Source: Mycolicibacterium baixiangningiae (GTDB taxonomy: Bacteria > Actinomycetota > Actinomycetes > Mycobacteriales > Mycobacteriaceae). Taken from it: a stretch of DNA of 64,000 bases. The notes under the pieces were generated by a model. That model was not told the DNA's origin and searched no databases. It saw only the letters and a list, made by a program, of their open reading frames with translations. Location of the stretch: contig NZ_CP066218.1 of the NCBI RefSeq assembly GCF_016313185.1, positions 2,232,001 to 2,296,000 of the forward strand, written 5' to 3'. Positions 47,273 through 57,240 of this stretch are shown piece after piece. Each line of letters begins with the position of its first letter. Position 1 is the first letter of the stretch. Made by a program: the position numbers and the translations under genes.

Positions 47273-47743
47273 CTAGTGGCACGGGAACTGTCCGATGATG
47301 GGCAGTTCGGTTCCGCACAACGGGTGCTGCGCGGGCGGCGGGGCCGGAGCGGCCGGAGCGGGCGCGGGTTGATTGGCCACCTTGCGTGAGGCCGCTTGGG
47401 CGTTGTCGGCCTTGGTGGCCGCGCGGATGTCCGGTGTCACGCACACGACGTCGCCGTCGAAGGCCTCCCGCCAGACGAAGCCCTGTTTGCAACTGTTGGA
47501 TCCGTAGGCGCCGTTGGGATCGCGATTGGCGATGGACTGGCCGTTCTGTGCTGCGGTGGCATCGCGCACCGCGGGGGTGACGCAGACGTTGTCGCCGGGC
47601 GCCGCCTCGCGCCAGACGAATCCGTTGATACAGGTGTCGGGCCCGTACGGCTGCGCCGAGACCGTCGGGGCAGGCGCCAGCGCAACCATGGCGATGGCGG
47701 CGGCCGACAGCGGCAGGAAGCGTATCGCTTGTGCTGTGAACAT
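47273..47743 (-). CDS. Exported protein with duplicated GFVWREA motif
   Basis: 156 residues from the ATG at 47743, with AAAGGA 6 bases upstream. Signal peptide (FLPLSAAAIAMVALAPAPTVSAQ). Two tandem units of about 45 residues follow: CINGFVWREAAPGDNVCVTP and CKQGFVWREAFDGDVVCVTP, each ending RxATxAxN. A Pro/Ala linker and a tail with two more cysteines (LCGTELPIIGQFPCH) complete it. Each repeat probably carries one disulfide. The motif recurs in secreted mycobacterial proteins of unknown role. It is convergent with era. Confidence 0.85.
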   Translation of the reverse strand: MFTAQAIRFLPLSAAAIAMVALAPAPTVSAQPYGPDTCINGFVWREAAPGDNVCVTPAVRDATAAQNGQSIANRDPNGAYGSNSCKQGFVWREAFDGDVVCVTPDIRAATKADNAQAASRKVANQPAPAPAAPAPPPAQHPLCGTELPIIGQFPCH

Positions 47744-47937
47744 CAGTGGTCCTTTCAAGGTGTCGAGGCGAAACTCGTTGCGGACCAGACGCTAAAGGCG
47801 TGTGAGGCGACGGGTCAGCGTGTGCACTACCTCATTTGGTCGCGTTGTTGATCTACCGGTGAGGTAACGCTAAGCCCGGCGTCGGCACGACAAATCGGGT
47901 GTTTCCCTCTCATCGGCCCCTCAGAGGAGCCGGGGGG

Positions 47938-49383
47938 TCAGGACGACGTGGTCCACCACGCCGGAGGTTGGCGCGTCGCCCACCCGTTGATCGCCTCGAG
48001 TTCGGCGGCCAGCGAGATCAGCAGGGGCTCGCTGGCCTCCGGGCCCATCAGCTGGACGCCGATCGGAAGGCCTTCTTTCGTGAAGCCGGCGGGCACGTTG
48101 ATCGACGGCCAGCCCAGCAGATTCCACGGCCAGGTCACCGGGCAGGCCTTGATCATCGCGCGGTCGGTGGAAAGCCCTCCGCGCCGGTCGAAGGCATCGA
48201 CGGGCGGTGCGGGTAGGGCGGTGGTCGGTGCCAGCACCACGTCGGCGATGTTGAAGATCCACCCGATTCGCTGATGCGCCGCGGCCTCCCGGGCCCGCGC
48301 CTTGCGTAGAACGTGTTCGGACAGCAGCCGGCCGGTGCGCAGGTTCGCCTTCGTGCGCTTGTCCAACTCCACGCCGGGGCCGAGCCGCTCGACCCAGTCC
48401 AGCAACCCGGATGTGGAGCGCGACAAGAAGTTCCACGACATCCCGACGGTGTAGTCGGGGTTGAGGGGCCGGACGGTGTGGCCGAGTTCGCGCAGTTGGC
48501 CGGCGACGGTGTGCATCGCGGCGCGGATCTCGGGGTGCAGTTTCGCCCGGAACACCGTGAACGGGAACTTCGTCGACATCGCGACCCGCAGCGTGCCTGG
48601 TGCGCGTGCGACATAGTCCGACACCTGGACCGGTGCGGGCCGGTGCAGGTCCCCGGGTGCATTGCCCGACGCCGCGTCGAGTACGAGTGCGGCGTCGGTG
48701 ACGGTACGCGCCAGCACGCCGTTGACGGTGATGCCGTTGAACGCTTCCGGCAGCGGCCAGGTGGAGATGCGGCCGCGCTGCGGTTTGATGCCGACCAGAT
48801 GGCACCAGGCCGCGGGAATGCGCACGCTGCCCGCGCCGTCGGAGCCGATCGCCGCGGTCACCAGGCCGGCCGCCACGGCTGCGGCACTACCGCCCGACGA
48901 GCCGCCGGGAGTGTGGTCGCGCGACCACGGATTGCGGGTGTGGCCGAACGCCGGCCCAGTGGTGAAGGGCCACTGACCGAGTTCGCATGTATTGGTCTTG
49001 CCGACGATGACCGCACCGGCGGCCCGCAGTCGGCGCACCGCCTCGGAGTCCTCCCGCGCCGGGTGTACGGCGCCGTCGGCGCCGAAGCGGGTGGGTACCC
49101 CGGCGATGTCCACGTCGTCCTTGACGGCGATGGGGATGCCGAGCAGCGGCTGCTGCCCACCGGCGGCGCGCACGCGGTCGGCTCGCGCGGCGTCGGTCCG
49201 GGCCTGCTCGGTCAGCACCACCCGAAAGGCGTTGAGGGAGGGCTGGCTGGCGGTGATGGCATCCAGCGATCGACCAACCAGGTCGACCGAGGTGACCGCA
49301 CCACTGGCCAACTGATACAGCTGGTCGGTCAGGGTCGGGAAGGCGGTGCGGGGCGGGCGGGAGACGGGCGAGTCGAGCATCAC
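47938..49383 (-). CDS. amiA2: Amidase-signature family amidase
   Basis: 481 residues. The Ser-Ser-Lys triad motifs are visible: IAVKDDVDI (Lys), TPGGSSGGSAAAVAAGL (Ser), and GSDGAGSVRIPAAWCHLVGIKP. It hydrolyses an amide of unknown identity; in M. tuberculosis the orthologue amiA2 has the same position beside recO. Two ATGs at the start (49383, 49380) cannot be separated. It is divergent from recO. Confidence 0.9.
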   Translation of the reverse strand: MMLDSPVSRPPRTAFPTLTDQLYQLASGAVTSVDLVGRSLDAITASQPSLNAFRVVLTEQARTDAARADRVRAAGGQQPLLGIPIAVKDDVDIAGVPTRFGADGAVHPAREDSEAVRRLRAAGAVIVGKTNTCELGQWPFTTGPAFGHTRNPWSRDHTPGGSSGGSAAAVAAGLVTAAIGSDGAGSVRIPAAWCHLVGIKPQRGRISTWPLPEAFNGITVNGVLARTVTDAALVLDAASGNAPGDLHRPAPVQVSDYVARAPGTLRVAMSTKFPFTVFRAKLHPEIRAAMHTVAGQLRELGHTVRPLNPDYTVGMSWNFLSRSTSGLLDWVERLGPGVELDKRTKANLRTGRLLSEHVLRKARAREAAAHQRIGWIFNIADVVLAPTTALPAPPVDAFDRRGGLSTDRAMIKACPVTWPWNLLGWPSINVPAGFTKEGLPIGVQLMGPEASEPLLISLAAELEAINGWATRQPPAWWTTSS

Positions 49384-49443
49384 TGCCGAGAGTAATCGGC
49401 GTGCTTACCGACCTCTGTCACAGTGCGGTGAGAGACTCTACGA

Positions 49444-50274
49444 ATGCGGCTGTACCGGGACCGCGCGGTCGTGCTGCGCCAACACAAGCTGGGCGAAGCC
49501 GACCGGATCGTCACTCTGCTGACCCGTGACCACGGCCTGGTCCGCGCGGTCGCCAAAGGGGTGCGCCGTACCCGCAGCAAGTTCGGTGCACGGCTGGAAC
49601 CGTTCGCCCACATCGACGTCCAACTACATCCGGGCCGCAACCTCGACATCGTCACGCAGGTACAGGCGATCGATGCGTTCGCCTCCGACATCGTCAGCGA
49701 CTACGGCCGCTACACGTCGGCCTGCGCGGTGCTCGAGACCGCCGAGCGCCTCGCCGGTGAGGAGCGCGCCCCGATGCCTGCCCTGCACCGGTTGACCGTC
49801 GGCGCGCTGCGCGCGGTCGCCGACGGCAACCGCCCCCGCGAACTGGTGCTCGACGCGTACCTGTTGCGTGCCATGGGAATCGCGGGCTGGGCGCCGGCAC
49901 TGACCGAATGCGCCCGCTGCGCCACCCCCGGCCCGCACCGGGCGTTCCACGTCGCGGCAGGTGGCAGCGTGTGTGTGCACTGCCGGCCATCGGGGTCGGT
50001 GACTCCGCCGCAGGGTGTGCTGGACCTGATGACGGCGCTGCACGACGGCGACTGGCCGGCCGCCGAGGCGTCCCCGTCGTCGCACCGCAGCCAGGCCAGC
50101 GGACTGGTGGCCGCCCATCTGCAGTGGCACCTGGAACGGCAGTTACGGACATTGCCGCTGGTGGAGCGCGTCTACCGGGTCGATCATGTGGTCGCTGAGC
50201 ACCGGGTTTCGCTGTTGCGGCAGGATGTGCACCGTGGTGACGAACCGGGTGACCAGCTCGCGGCGGGGAGCTGA
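49444..50274 (+). CDS. recO: DNA repair protein RecO
   Basis: 276 residues. N-terminal OB fold ([45 protein letters not shown] start) and a zinc-finger region with [13 protein letters not shown] and CVHC. It mediates RecA loading in the RecF pathway. The 3' end overlaps the uppS start by 26 bp. Confidence 0.94.
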   Translation: MRLYRDRAVVLRQHKLGEADRIVTLLTRDHGLVRAVAKGVRRTRSKFGARLEPFAHIDVQLHPGRNLDIVTQVQAIDAFASDIVSDYGRYTSACAVLETAERLAGEERAPMPALHRLTVGALRAVADGNRPRELVLDAYLLRAMGIAGWAPALTECARCATPGPHRAFHVAAGGSVCVHCRPSGSVTPPQGVLDLMTALHDGDWPAAEASPSSHRSQASGLVAAHLQWHLERQLRTLPLVERVYRVDHVVAEHRVSLLRQDVHRGDEPGDQLAAGS

Positions 50275-51148
50275 GCGCAAGAAGTCGCAATTCCCGCAGC
50301 TCGACCCACCTGCCGACGACTATCCGACCTTCCCCGACAAGTCGTCGTGGCCGGTAGTTTTTCCCGACCTGCCACGCAACACCAATGGCAGGTTCGCCCG
50401 TCCGCCGCAGCACACCAGTAAGGCCGCCGCACCCAAGATTCCCGCCGATCAGGTACCCCAGCACGTCGCGGTGGTGATGGACGGTAACGGCCGCTGGGCC
50501 ACCCAGCGCGGGCTCGGCCGCACCGAGGGTCACAAGATGGGCGAGGCCGTGCTCATCGACATCACCTGCGGGGCCATCGAGATCGGCATCAAACACCTGA
50601 CGGTGTACGCATTCTCCACCGAGAACTGGAAACGCAGCACCGAAGAGGTGCGCTTCCTGATGGGGTTCAACCGCGAGGTGGTCAAGCGCCGCCGCGAGAA
50701 CCTCAACGACATGGGCGTGCGCATGCGCTGGGTCGGGTCCCGGCCGCGGATGTGGCGCAGCGTGAGCAAGGAATTCGACATCGCCGAGGAGATGACGGTC
50801 GACAACGACGTCATCACCATCAACTACTGCGTCAACTACGGCGGGCGGACCGAGATCGTCGAGGCTGCGCGTCAGCTCGCGCAGGAGGCCGTCGACGGCA
50901 CGGTGAACCCGAGCCGGATCAGCGAGGCGGCGTTCGCCAAACACCTGCACCGGCCCGACATCCCCGATGTGGACCTGTTCATCCGGACGTCGGGGGAGCA
51001 GCGGGCGAGCAACTTTCTGCTGTGGCAGTCGGCCTACGCCGAATACGTCTTCCAGGACAAGCTGTGGCCGGACTACGACCGGCGTGACCTGTGGGCGGCG
51101 TGCGAGGAGTACGTGAGCCGCAACCGGCGCTTCGGCAGAGCCGAATGA
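50249..51148 (+). CDS. uppS: Long-chain (Z)-polyprenyl diphosphate synthase
   Basis: 299 residues, orthologue of M. tuberculosis Rv2361c (decaprenyl diphosphate synthase, 296 residues). It makes the lipid carrier for wall polysaccharides. Motifs: [15 protein letters not shown] (catalytic Asp), [29 protein letters not shown] ~75-residue N-terminal extension ([16 protein letters not shown]) is typical of the mycobacterial long form. GTG at 50249 matches the orthologue start best; GTG at 50237 is possible. It ends in a triplicated 26-bp junction. Confidence 0.93.
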   Translation: MTSSRRGAERKKSQFPQLDPPADDYPTFPDKSSWPVVFPDLPRNTNGRFARPPQHTSKAAAPKIPADQVPQHVAVVMDGNGRWATQRGLGRTEGHKMGEAVLIDITCGAIEIGIKHLTVYAFSTENWKRSTEEVRFLMGFNREVVKRRRENLNDMGVRMRWVGSRPRMWRSVSKEFDIAEEMTVDNDVITINYCVNYGGRTEIVEAARQLAQEAVDGTVNPSRISEAAFAKHLHRPDIPDVDLFIRTSGEQRASNFLLWQSAYAEYVFQDKLWPDYDRRDLWAACEEYVSRNRRFGRAE

Positions 51149-51174
51149 TAAGCCTGAGCGGCAGAGCCGAATGA
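51145..51174 (+). CDS. Minicistron 1 in the repeat (9 residues)
   Basis: ATG overlapping the uppS stop, reading MISLSGRAE then TGA, which overlaps the next ATG. It is created by tandem duplication and would be translated if ribosomes reinitiate at ATGA. The product is probably of no function. Confidence 0.4.
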   Translation: MISLSGRAE

Positions 51175-51200
51175 TAGGCCTGATCGGCAGAGCCGAATGA
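51171..51200 (+). CDS. Minicistron 2 in the repeat (9 residues)
   Basis: ATG overlapping the stop of minicistron 1, reading MIGLIGRAE then TGA, which overlaps the ATG of the Rv2360c-like gene. It completes an unbroken chain of three ATGA junctions. Confidence 0.4.
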   Translation: MIGLIGRAE

Positions 51201-51628
51201 CGGACATGGAGCCGCGGCTGGCGGCGGTCCTCGACGGGTTCGTCGACGCGGTGACCCGCGAAGCCGACGGCGCGCTCACCGTGCGCCACGACGGGACCAT
51301 CGCCTCGCTGCGGGTGGTCATGATCGCCGAAGGCCTCGAGCTGGTATCGCTCACCCAGATCCTGGCGTGGGATCTCCCGCTGGACGCCAAGCTGCGCACC
51401 GCGGTCGCCGACCATGCGCACGGCACGCTGCTGGGAACGGTGTCGCTGGCCACCAAGAGCGGCTCCAGCGAGATCGCGGCAGGCGCCAAGCGCAACTCCA
51501 AGAAGGCTGCGGATGTGTTGCTGCGCTACAACTTTCCGGCCGCCGGCCTCTCCGATGAGGCGCTGCGCACGCTGATCCTGCTGGTGCTCGGCGCCGGCGC
51601 CGACATCCGTCGCGCGCTAACGTCCTGA
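51197..51628 (+). CDS. Conserved hypothetical protein (Rv2360c type)
   Basis: 143 residues, soluble, orthologous in position and length to Rv2360c. Regions such as LTVRHDGTIASLRVVMIAEGLELVSLTQILAWDLP and LLRYNFPAAGLSDEALRTL show no recognisable catalytic motif. Its ATG lies in the third copy of the 26-bp repeat. The last 12 bp overlap the convergent zur gene. Confidence 0.85.
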   Translation: MTDMEPRLAAVLDGFVDAVTREADGALTVRHDGTIASLRVVMIAEGLELVSLTQILAWDLPLDAKLRTAVADHAHGTLLGTVSLATKSGSSEIAAGAKRNSKKAADVLLRYNFPAAGLSDEALRTLILLVLGAGADIRRALTS

Positions 51629-52021
51629 CCCGGCCGCGCAGTCGCCGCACACCCCGAAGATCTCGATGGTGTGGCTGACCTCGGAGAACCCGTGTTCGCG
51701 GGCGACTTCGGCGGCCCACGTCTCCACCTGTCCGCCCTGGATCTCGACGGTGGCACCACACGCCCGGCACACCAGGTGATGGTGGTGGTCGGTCGAGCAG
51801 CGTCGGTACACCGACTCGCCGGTATCGGTGCGCAGGGTGTCGACCAGGCCGGCTTCCGCCATCGACTGCAGGGTGCGGTACACCGTCGTCAGCCCGATGC
51901 CCTCCCCGCGCTGTTTCAGCGCATCGTGCAGTTCCTGGGCTGAGCGGAATTCGTCGAGTCGGTCGAGCAGTTGGGCGATCGCGGCCCGCTGCCTGGTGGA
52001 GCGAACCTGGGCCGGGCTCAC
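51617..52021 (-). CDS. zur: Zinc uptake regulator Zur (FurB)
   Basis: 134-residue Fur-family repressor. Winged helix about 1-80 (LGLTTVYRTLQSM-like), metal sites HHHHLVCRACG and the C-terminal structural zinc CGDC. The first site CRAC pairs with CGDC, as in M. tuberculosis FurB/Zur, which represses zinc-uptake and alternative ribosomal protein genes. The GTG overlaps the smtB stop (GTGA), so the two regulators are translationally coupled. Confidence 0.93.
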   Translation of the reverse strand: MSPAQVRSTRQRAAIAQLLDRLDEFRSAQELHDALKQRGEGIGLTTVYRTLQSMAEAGLVDTLRTDTGESVYRRCSTDHHHHLVCRACGATVEIQGGQVETWAAEVAREHGFSEVSHTIEIFGVCGDCAAGSGR

Positions 52022-52380
52022 CGGGTGTCCTCACCGGCGTGTGCGACGGCGTCGGTGACGATGTGCACCAGATGCGCGTCGACGAGCCGGTAGAGCACCT
52101 CGCGGCCCGACCGCTCGCTGGCCACCACGCCGGCCTGCTTCAGGATCCGCAGGTGCTGGCTGACCAGGGGTTGCGGTACGCCCAGCACATCGACGAGCTC
52201 ATGCACGCAGCGCGCAGAATGCTGCAGCTGCAACACGATAGCGATGCGCACCGGCGCGGCCAGCGCCCGCAGCAGCTCACCGGCGGTGTCGAGGACCTCG
52301 CGCGCCGGCAGCTCCGGCAGCGGTGACGAGCCGTGCTGGTGGGCGGATTCCGATTCCGCGGTGGTGGAAACGATTTTCAT
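52018..52380 (-). CDS. smtB: ArsR/SmtB-family zinc-responsive repressor
   Basis: Winged-helix repressor of the SmtB class, orthologue of Rv2358, released from DNA by Zn2+. Core [17 protein letters not shown], helix-turn-helix [19 protein letters not shown], wing [11 protein letters not shown]-terminal [14 protein letters not shown] carries the alpha5-type metal ligands (Asp/His). The N terminus has HQHGSS. ATGs at 52413, 52395 and 52380 are possible. The palindromic candidate operator covers the first, so a later start is preferred. It controls the smtB-zur operon. Confidence 0.88.
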   Translation of the reverse strand: MKIVSTTAESESAHQHGSSPLPELPAREVLDTAGELLRALAAPVRIAIVLQLQHSARCVHELVDVLGVPQPLVSQHLRILKQAGVVASERSGREVLYRLVDAHLVHIVTDAVAHAGEDTR

Positions 52381-52395
52381 TATGGCAGCCACCAT

Positions 52396-52415
52396 ACATG
52401 CATCGATCTGCATGT
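52396..52415. promoter_or_regulatory. Candidate SmtB operator, palindrome before smtB
   Basis: ACATGCA-TCGATC-TGCATGT is a perfect 7-bp inverted repeat with 6-bp spacer, just ahead of the preferred smtB start and 58 bp from glyS. Position and symmetry suit an ArsR/SmtB dimer and autoregulation. Confidence 0.6.
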
Positions 52416-52473
52416 CAACGGCTGCCGACGCGGTGCGGTGGCCGCGTTCGGCAGCCCACTACGCTGTTGCACC

Positions 52474-53859
52474 GTGGCATCCATCATCGACACCGTTGCG
52501 AACCTGGCGAAACGCCGTGGACTGGTCTTCCAATCCGGCGAGATCTACGGCGGCACGAAGTCGGCGTGGGACTACGGGCCGCTCGGGGTGGAACTCAAGG
52601 AGAACATCAAGCGTCAGTGGTGGCGGTCGGTGGTCACCGGCCGTGACGACGTCGTGGGCCTCGACAGCGCGATCATCCTGCCGCGCCAGGTGTGGGTGGC
52701 CTCCGGGCATGTCGAGGTGTTCAACGACCCGCTCGTCGAATGCCTGAACTGTCACAAGCGGCAACGGCAGGACCACATGCAGGAGGCGTACGCGGAGAAG
52801 AAAGGTGTCAGCGACCCGGACTCCGTGCCGATGAGCGACATCACCTGCCCGGACTGCGGCACCAAGGGCCAGTGGACCGAACCGCGCGACTTCAACATGA
52901 TGCTCAAGACCTACCTCGGCCCGATCGAGACCGAGGAGGGGTTGCACTACCTGCGCCCCGAGACCGCGCAGGGCATCTTCGTCAACTTCGCGAACGTGGT
53001 GACCACGGCACGCAAGAAGCCGCCGTTCGGAATCGGCCAGATCGGCAAGAGCTTCCGCAACGAGATCACGCCCGGCAACTTCATCTTCCGCACCCGCGAG
53101 TTCGAGCAGATGGAGATGGAGTTCTTCGTCGAACCGTCTACCGCCAAGGAGTGGCATCAGTACTGGATCGACACCCGGCTGCAGTGGTACGTCGACCTCG
53201 GGATCGACCGCGACAACCTGCGCCTCTACGAACACCCGAAGGACAAGCTGTCGCACTACTCGGATCGCACGGTCGACATCGAGTACAAATTCGGCTTCGC
53301 CGGCAACCCGTGGGGTGAGCTCGAGGGGGTGGCCAACCGCACCGACTTCGACCTGTCCACACATTCGAAGCACTCCGGCACCGACCTGTCGTTCTACGAC
53401 CAGGCCACCGAAAGCCGCTTCACGCCGTACGTGATCGAGCCCGCGGCGGGGTTGACCAGGTCCCTGATGGCCTTCCTGGTCGACGCCTACACCGAGGACG
53501 AGGCGCCCAACGCCAAGGGGGGTGTCGACAAGCGCACGGTGCTGCGCCTCGACCCGCGGCTGTCGCCGGTCAAGGCGGCCGTGCTGCCGCTGTCGCGCCA
53601 CGCCGACCTGTCACCGAAGGCGCGTGACCTGGCCGCGGAGCTGCGCAAGAACTGGAACGTCGAATTCGACGATGCCGGCGCGATCGGCAGGCGCTACCGC
53701 CGCCAAGACGAGATCGGCACGCCGTACTGCATCACGGTCGATTTCGACTCGCTCGACGACCACGCCGTGACCATCCGCGAGCGCGACACGATGACGCAGG
53801 ACCGCGTGGGGATCGACGCGGTCAGCGACTACCTCGCGGTGCGGCTCAAGGGCGCCTAG
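52474..53859 (+). CDS. glyS: Glycyl-tRNA synthetase (class II, dimeric)
   Basis: 461 residues. Class II motifs: [43 protein letters not shown] (motif 2), [13 protein letters not shown] (motif 3). An insertion carries Cys90, Cys93, Cys125 and Cys128 (CLNCHK ... CPDCG), a zinc-ribbon. From memory M. tuberculosis GlyS lacks these cysteines at that place. GTG at 52474 is chosen because the conserved [14 protein letters not shown] follows it. Confidence 0.95.
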   Translation: MASIIDTVANLAKRRGLVFQSGEIYGGTKSAWDYGPLGVELKENIKRQWWRSVVTGRDDVVGLDSAIILPRQVWVASGHVEVFNDPLVECLNCHKRQRQDHMQEAYAEKKGVSDPDSVPMSDITCPDCGTKGQWTEPRDFNMMLKTYLGPIETEEGLHYLRPETAQGIFVNFANVVTTARKKPPFGIGQIGKSFRNEITPGNFIFRTREFEQMEMEFFVEPSTAKEWHQYWIDTRLQWYVDLGIDRDNLRLYEHPKDKLSHYSDRTVDIEYKFGFAGNPWGELEGVANRTDFDLSTHSKHSGTDLSFYDQATESRFTPYVIEPAAGLTRSLMAFLVDAYTEDEAPNAKGGVDKRTVLRLDPRLSPVKAAVLPLSRHADLSPKARDLAAELRKNWNVEFDDAGAIGRRYRRQDEIGTPYCITVDFDSLDDHAVTIRERDTMTQDRVGIDAVSDYLAVRLKGA

Positions 53860-53884
53860 TCCTGCTCGCCAGAGGAACGGGACG

Positions 53885-55879
53885 CTAGAACCGGCCGCCG
53901 CCGCCGAGCATCCCGCCGCCCCCGCCACCGGATCCGCCGAAGGATCCCGGCCCGAAGCCGCCACCGCCGAAGCCGCCGCCACCGAACCCGCCGCTGAGGA
54001 CGTTGCCGATCAGGATCCCGCCGATCATCGCGCCCATGTTCCCTCCACCGCCGCCGCCGTAGCGGCCCGTGTACGCCTGCTGCGCGTACTGGACATCGGT
54101 GTTGGCGAGCTGCTGCGCCTGAGCGGCCAGCATCGCCGCCCCGTTCGCGTGCGCGATCGCCTCGGACGGGTTGGTCGAACGCTTGGCGTCCGCGGCGCTG
54201 ATCTGACGGACCGCCTCGGCCAGCCGGGTTCTGGCTTCGGGTCCGATGCTGCCCCTGCGGGTGTCGATGAAATCGGACACCGAACGCACCCGTGACCGGG
54301 CCACGAACAGCGCCTCCTCGAGCGCGCGGTTGAGCCGGTCGGCGGCTTCGCGTTGTTCTTCAACGGCGGCGAGCAGCCGGTCGAGGTCGGCATCGGCCTT
54401 GGTCAGGTGGGTGAAGGCGCCGAGCGGGTCGGTGGCGCCGGACCGCTGCGCCTCGGCGACAGCCTGCGACGCGGCGTCCCGGGCGGTTTCGAGCTGTGCG
54501 CCCTGCGGCACGTTTCCGCCGGCCAGCAGCTCACCGGCCTGGCGGATACCGGACTGGGTGTCCTCGATCACCGCGGGCAGCCGCGCGGCCGCTCGCCGGA
54601 TGTCGCCGGCGGCGCTGTCGACGGCGTCGAGCAGCGAACCGGCTTGGCTCAGCGCGGATTCCGCCGCCCGCACCGAGTCGACCAGATCGGACTGCTGACC
54701 GGCCACCGGCCGGGCGGCCAATTCCCGGCCGCGGGTGATGTTCTGGTCGGCGAAGGTCAGCAGTTCCCTGGCCGCATCGACGTTGCCCGCCACCGACGAC
54801 AAAGCGGCAGTGTCGAACTCGGCGTGCAGCGCGGTCAGCTTCTGCTGGGACGGTTCGATGCGGGCGGTGATGTCGACGACCCGCTGGGTCAGCCCATCCA
54901 GCCGCGACGGCGCGTTGATGACGAGCTCCCGCAGCGTCTCGAAGGCCTCGGTCTGCGCGTCGAGCTCCCGGTCGGCCTTCGCGGCGGAGACGATCACGCG
55001 GGTCAACAGCTCGCGGCGCTGAGTGGGGGTCTCGGGGATCGCGTCGTCGAGCTGGTGGCGCACGCTGAACGCCTGCGCCAGCGCCTCTTTGGCGTTGTCG
55101 ACCGCGCGGGTGAACGGTTCGGTGCGCTCGTCGCCGAACTCCTCGACGGCCAGCGCGAGTTCGTTGCTGCTGGTGCGCACCGCGTTGTCGACCTCGACCA
55201 CGATCGATTTGGACAGTTCGTCGAGGGCGTCGAGCGAGACCGACGCCAACGCGTTCGCATCGCTGGGGTCCACCCGTCGCGCCGCGGCGATCTCGGCGGC
55301 GCGGCGCTTGCGGCGCCGTCGCTGCGCCCACACCCAGAGCAGGAGCACGCCGACGGCGATGACACCCAGGGCGATCAGCAGCCCGCCCCAGGCGATCCCG
55401 CCGCCGGGCGCGGCCGCGTTGTTCAGTCCGTCGGCGGCCGCCACTGCGCCGGCCGCCCAGTCGCCGCTCCGCAGCGCGGGTTCCACCTCGTCGCGACGCA
55501 CCTCGTCGACCTCCGCGGCGGTCAGGTCCGACACCGAGGGGGGGACCTGCAGTGCGTAGGCCCGGTCGACGGTCGCCACGGCCAACAGCGCGTCGTAGCT
55601 ACCCAGATCGCTGATCTGCATGGTGCTGCGCGCCCAGTTGACCGCACCCTGACCGGAGAAGTCGTCGACGAACACCACCCACAGCCGGATCTTGCGGTCG
55701 TCGTAGAGGCGATCCACCGCCGATTGGACCTGGCCCCGCTGCGCCGCGGACAACGCACCGGCCTGATCGGTGACGTACCCGGGCAGCCGGAACGGCGGCT
55801 CCGCGGCGGTGACCGGCGCGAGCAGGACGCCCGCCGTCATCAGCGTGGCCAGCGGGGCGAGCAGTCGCGTGAGGCGCAT
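53885..55879 (-). CDS. TPM-domain membrane protein with glycine-rich tail
   Basis: 664 residues, homologue of Rv2345. Signal peptide (about 1-25). TPM domain about 30-155 ([43 protein letters not shown]). Transmembrane segment about 170-190 ([21 protein letters not shown]). A long cytoplasmic helical part follows (about 195-590; many Ala/Glu/Arg heptads, probably coiled coil), with a Gly/Phe-rich tail (about 610-664). TPM proteins are linked to membrane stress or photosystem repair elsewhere; role unknown here. ATG at 55879 is preferred: TACATT lies 7 nt upstream, consistent with leaderless transcription. Confidence 0.88.
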   Translation of the reverse strand: MRLTRLLAPLATLMTAGVLLAPVTAAEPPFRLPGYVTDQAGALSAAQRGQVQSAVDRLYDDRKIRLWVVFVDDFSGQGAVNWARSTMQISDLGSYDALLAVATVDRAYALQVPPSVSDLTAAEVDEVRRDEVEPALRSGDWAAGAVAAADGLNNAAAPGGGIAWGGLLIALGVIAVGVLLLWVWAQRRRRKRRAAEIAAARRVDPSDANALASVSLDALDELSKSIVVEVDNAVRTSSNELALAVEEFGDERTEPFTRAVDNAKEALAQAFSVRHQLDDAIPETPTQRRELLTRVIVSAAKADRELDAQTEAFETLRELVINAPSRLDGLTQRVVDITARIEPSQQKLTALHAEFDTAALSSVAGNVDAARELLTFADQNITRGRELAARPVAGQQSDLVDSVRAAESALSQAGSLLDAVDSAAGDIRRAAARLPAVIEDTQSGIRQAGELLAGGNVPQGAQLETARDAASQAVAEAQRSGATDPLGAFTHLTKADADLDRLLAAVEEQREAADRLNRALEEALFVARSRVRSVSDFIDTRRGSIGPEARTRLAEAVRQISAADAKRSTNPSEAIAHANGAAMLAAQAQQLANTDVQYAQQAYTGRYGGGGGGNMGAMIGGILIGNVLSGGFGGGGFGGGGFGPGSFGGSGGGGGGMLGGGGRF

Positions 55880-55886
55880 GGTCGTC

Positions 55887-55892
55887 AATGTA
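55887..55892 (-). promoter_or_regulatory. Candidate -10 of the TPM-domain gene
   Basis: TACATT (TANNNT) on the minus strand, 7 nt before the ATG at 55879, with no Shine-Dalgarno sequence; suggests a leaderless mRNA. Confidence 0.4.
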
Positions 55893-55952
55893 GTGCCGCG
55901 CACAGCCCGACCTGGAGTAGACCGGCGGACGGTCCTGGCAGACTGTGCCTCG

Positions 55953-57236
55953 GTGAAACCACGACTGCAGGACAGCTACGACGAGTTCGATCACGAGCGC
56001 CGGGTGGCCGAACCGGCGAAGAGCGCTGTCCTGCCGGGAACGGGCACCGAGCGCCGCACCGACTTCGCGCGTGACCGCGCCCGGGTGCTGCACTGTGCCG
56101 CACTGCGCCGGCTCGCCGACAAGACCCAGGTCGTCGGCCCGCGCGAGGGTGACACCCCCCGCACCCGGCTCACCCATTCGCTCGAGGTCGCCCAGATCGG
56201 CCGGGGCATGGCGGTCGGCCTGGGCTGCGACCCCGACCTTGTCGACCTGGCCGGGCTCGCCCACGACATCGGCCATCCGCCCTACGGGCACAACGGCGAA
56301 CGCGCGCTCAACGAGATCGCCAACGCCTTCGGCGGCTTCGAGGGCAACGCGCAGAACTTCCGCATCCTCACCCGCCTGGAGCCCAAAGTGCTTGACCCGC
56401 GAGGGCGCAGCGCCGGGCTCAACCTGACCCGGGCCGCCCTCGACGCGGTGACGAAGTATCCGTGGCCACGCGGCGACCGGACCAAGTTCGGGTTCTACGG
56501 CGGCTTCCGCGGGGACGACATGGCCGCCGCCGACTGGGTGCGTGACGGCGCACCGGCCGAGCGGCCGTGCCTGGAGGCCCAGGTGATGGACTGGGCCGAC
56601 GACGTCGCCTATTCGGTGCACGACGTCGAGGACGGGGTGGTCTCCGGACGCATCGACCTGCGGGTGCTGGCCGACGACGACGCGGCCGCCTCGCTGGCGC
56701 GGCTGGGGGCCGACGCCTTCCCGACCCTGGCTCCCGACGATCTGCTGGCCGCCGCCGACCGCCTCTCCGAGATGCCGGTGGTGGCCGAGGTGGGCAAGTA
56801 CGACGGAACGCTGACGGCGTCGGTCGCGCTCAAGCGGATGACCAGCGAACTGGTCGGCCGCTTCGCCAACGCGGCGATCACCGCCACCAGGTCTGTCGCC
56901 GGTGACGGCCCGCTCCGGCGCTTCGACACCGAGCTGGCGGTGCCGACGCTGGTGCGCGCCGAGGTGGCCGTGCTGAAAATGCTGGCGCTGCAGTTCATCA
57001 TGTCCGACCACGGCCATCTGCGGGTCCAGGCCGACCAGCGCACGCGCATCCACGAGGTGGCGCTGATCCTGTGGGCGCAGGCACCGGGCAGCCTCGACCC
57101 GCTGTTCGCACCCGAGTTCGCGGCCGCCGAGGACGACGGCGCCCGGCTGCGGGTGGTGATCGATCAGATCGCCTCCTACACCGAGGGGCGGCTGGAGCGA
57201 GTGCACGAGGCGCGCTCGCCCAGACCACTAGACTGA
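55953..57236 (+). CDS. dgt: Deoxyguanosinetriphosphate triphosphohydrolase-like protein
   Basis: 427-residue HD-domain dNTPase. HD motifs [16 protein letters not shown] and [15 protein letters not shown], plus the later [15 protein letters not shown]. It hydrolyses dNTPs to the nucleoside and triphosphate. GTG at 55953 gives a protein matching the M. tuberculosis dgt N terminus ([15 protein letters not shown]). It is followed after 4 bp by dnaG, so the two are an operon. Confidence 0.93.
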   Translation: MKPRLQDSYDEFDHERRVAEPAKSAVLPGTGTERRTDFARDRARVLHCAALRRLADKTQVVGPREGDTPRTRLTHSLEVAQIGRGMAVGLGCDPDLVDLAGLAHDIGHPPYGHNGERALNEIANAFGGFEGNAQNFRILTRLEPKVLDPRGRSAGLNLTRAALDAVTKYPWPRGDRTKFGFYGGFRGDDMAAADWVRDGAPAERPCLEAQVMDWADDVAYSVHDVEDGVVSGRIDLRVLADDDAAASLARLGADAFPTLAPDDLLAAADRLSEMPVVAEVGKYDGTLTASVALKRMTSELVGRFANAAITATRSVAGDGPLRRFDTELAVPTLVRAEVAVLKMLALQFIMSDHGHLRVQADQRTRIHEVALILWAQAPGSLDPLFAPEFAAAEDDGARLRVVIDQIASYTEGRLERVHEARSPRPLD

Positions 57237-57240
57237 CCCG

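Larger units (their letters stand above)
51134..51200. repeat. 26-bp tandem repeat spanning the uppS stop and next start
   Basis: Two full 26-bp units (51134-51159, 51160-51185) and a 15-bp third (51186-51200), each starting GGCAGAGCCGAATGA. The unit contains the last four uppS codons plus the ATGA stop/start junction. The ancestral state was probably a simple ATGA overlap between uppS and the Rv2360c-like gene. Confidence 0.92.
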
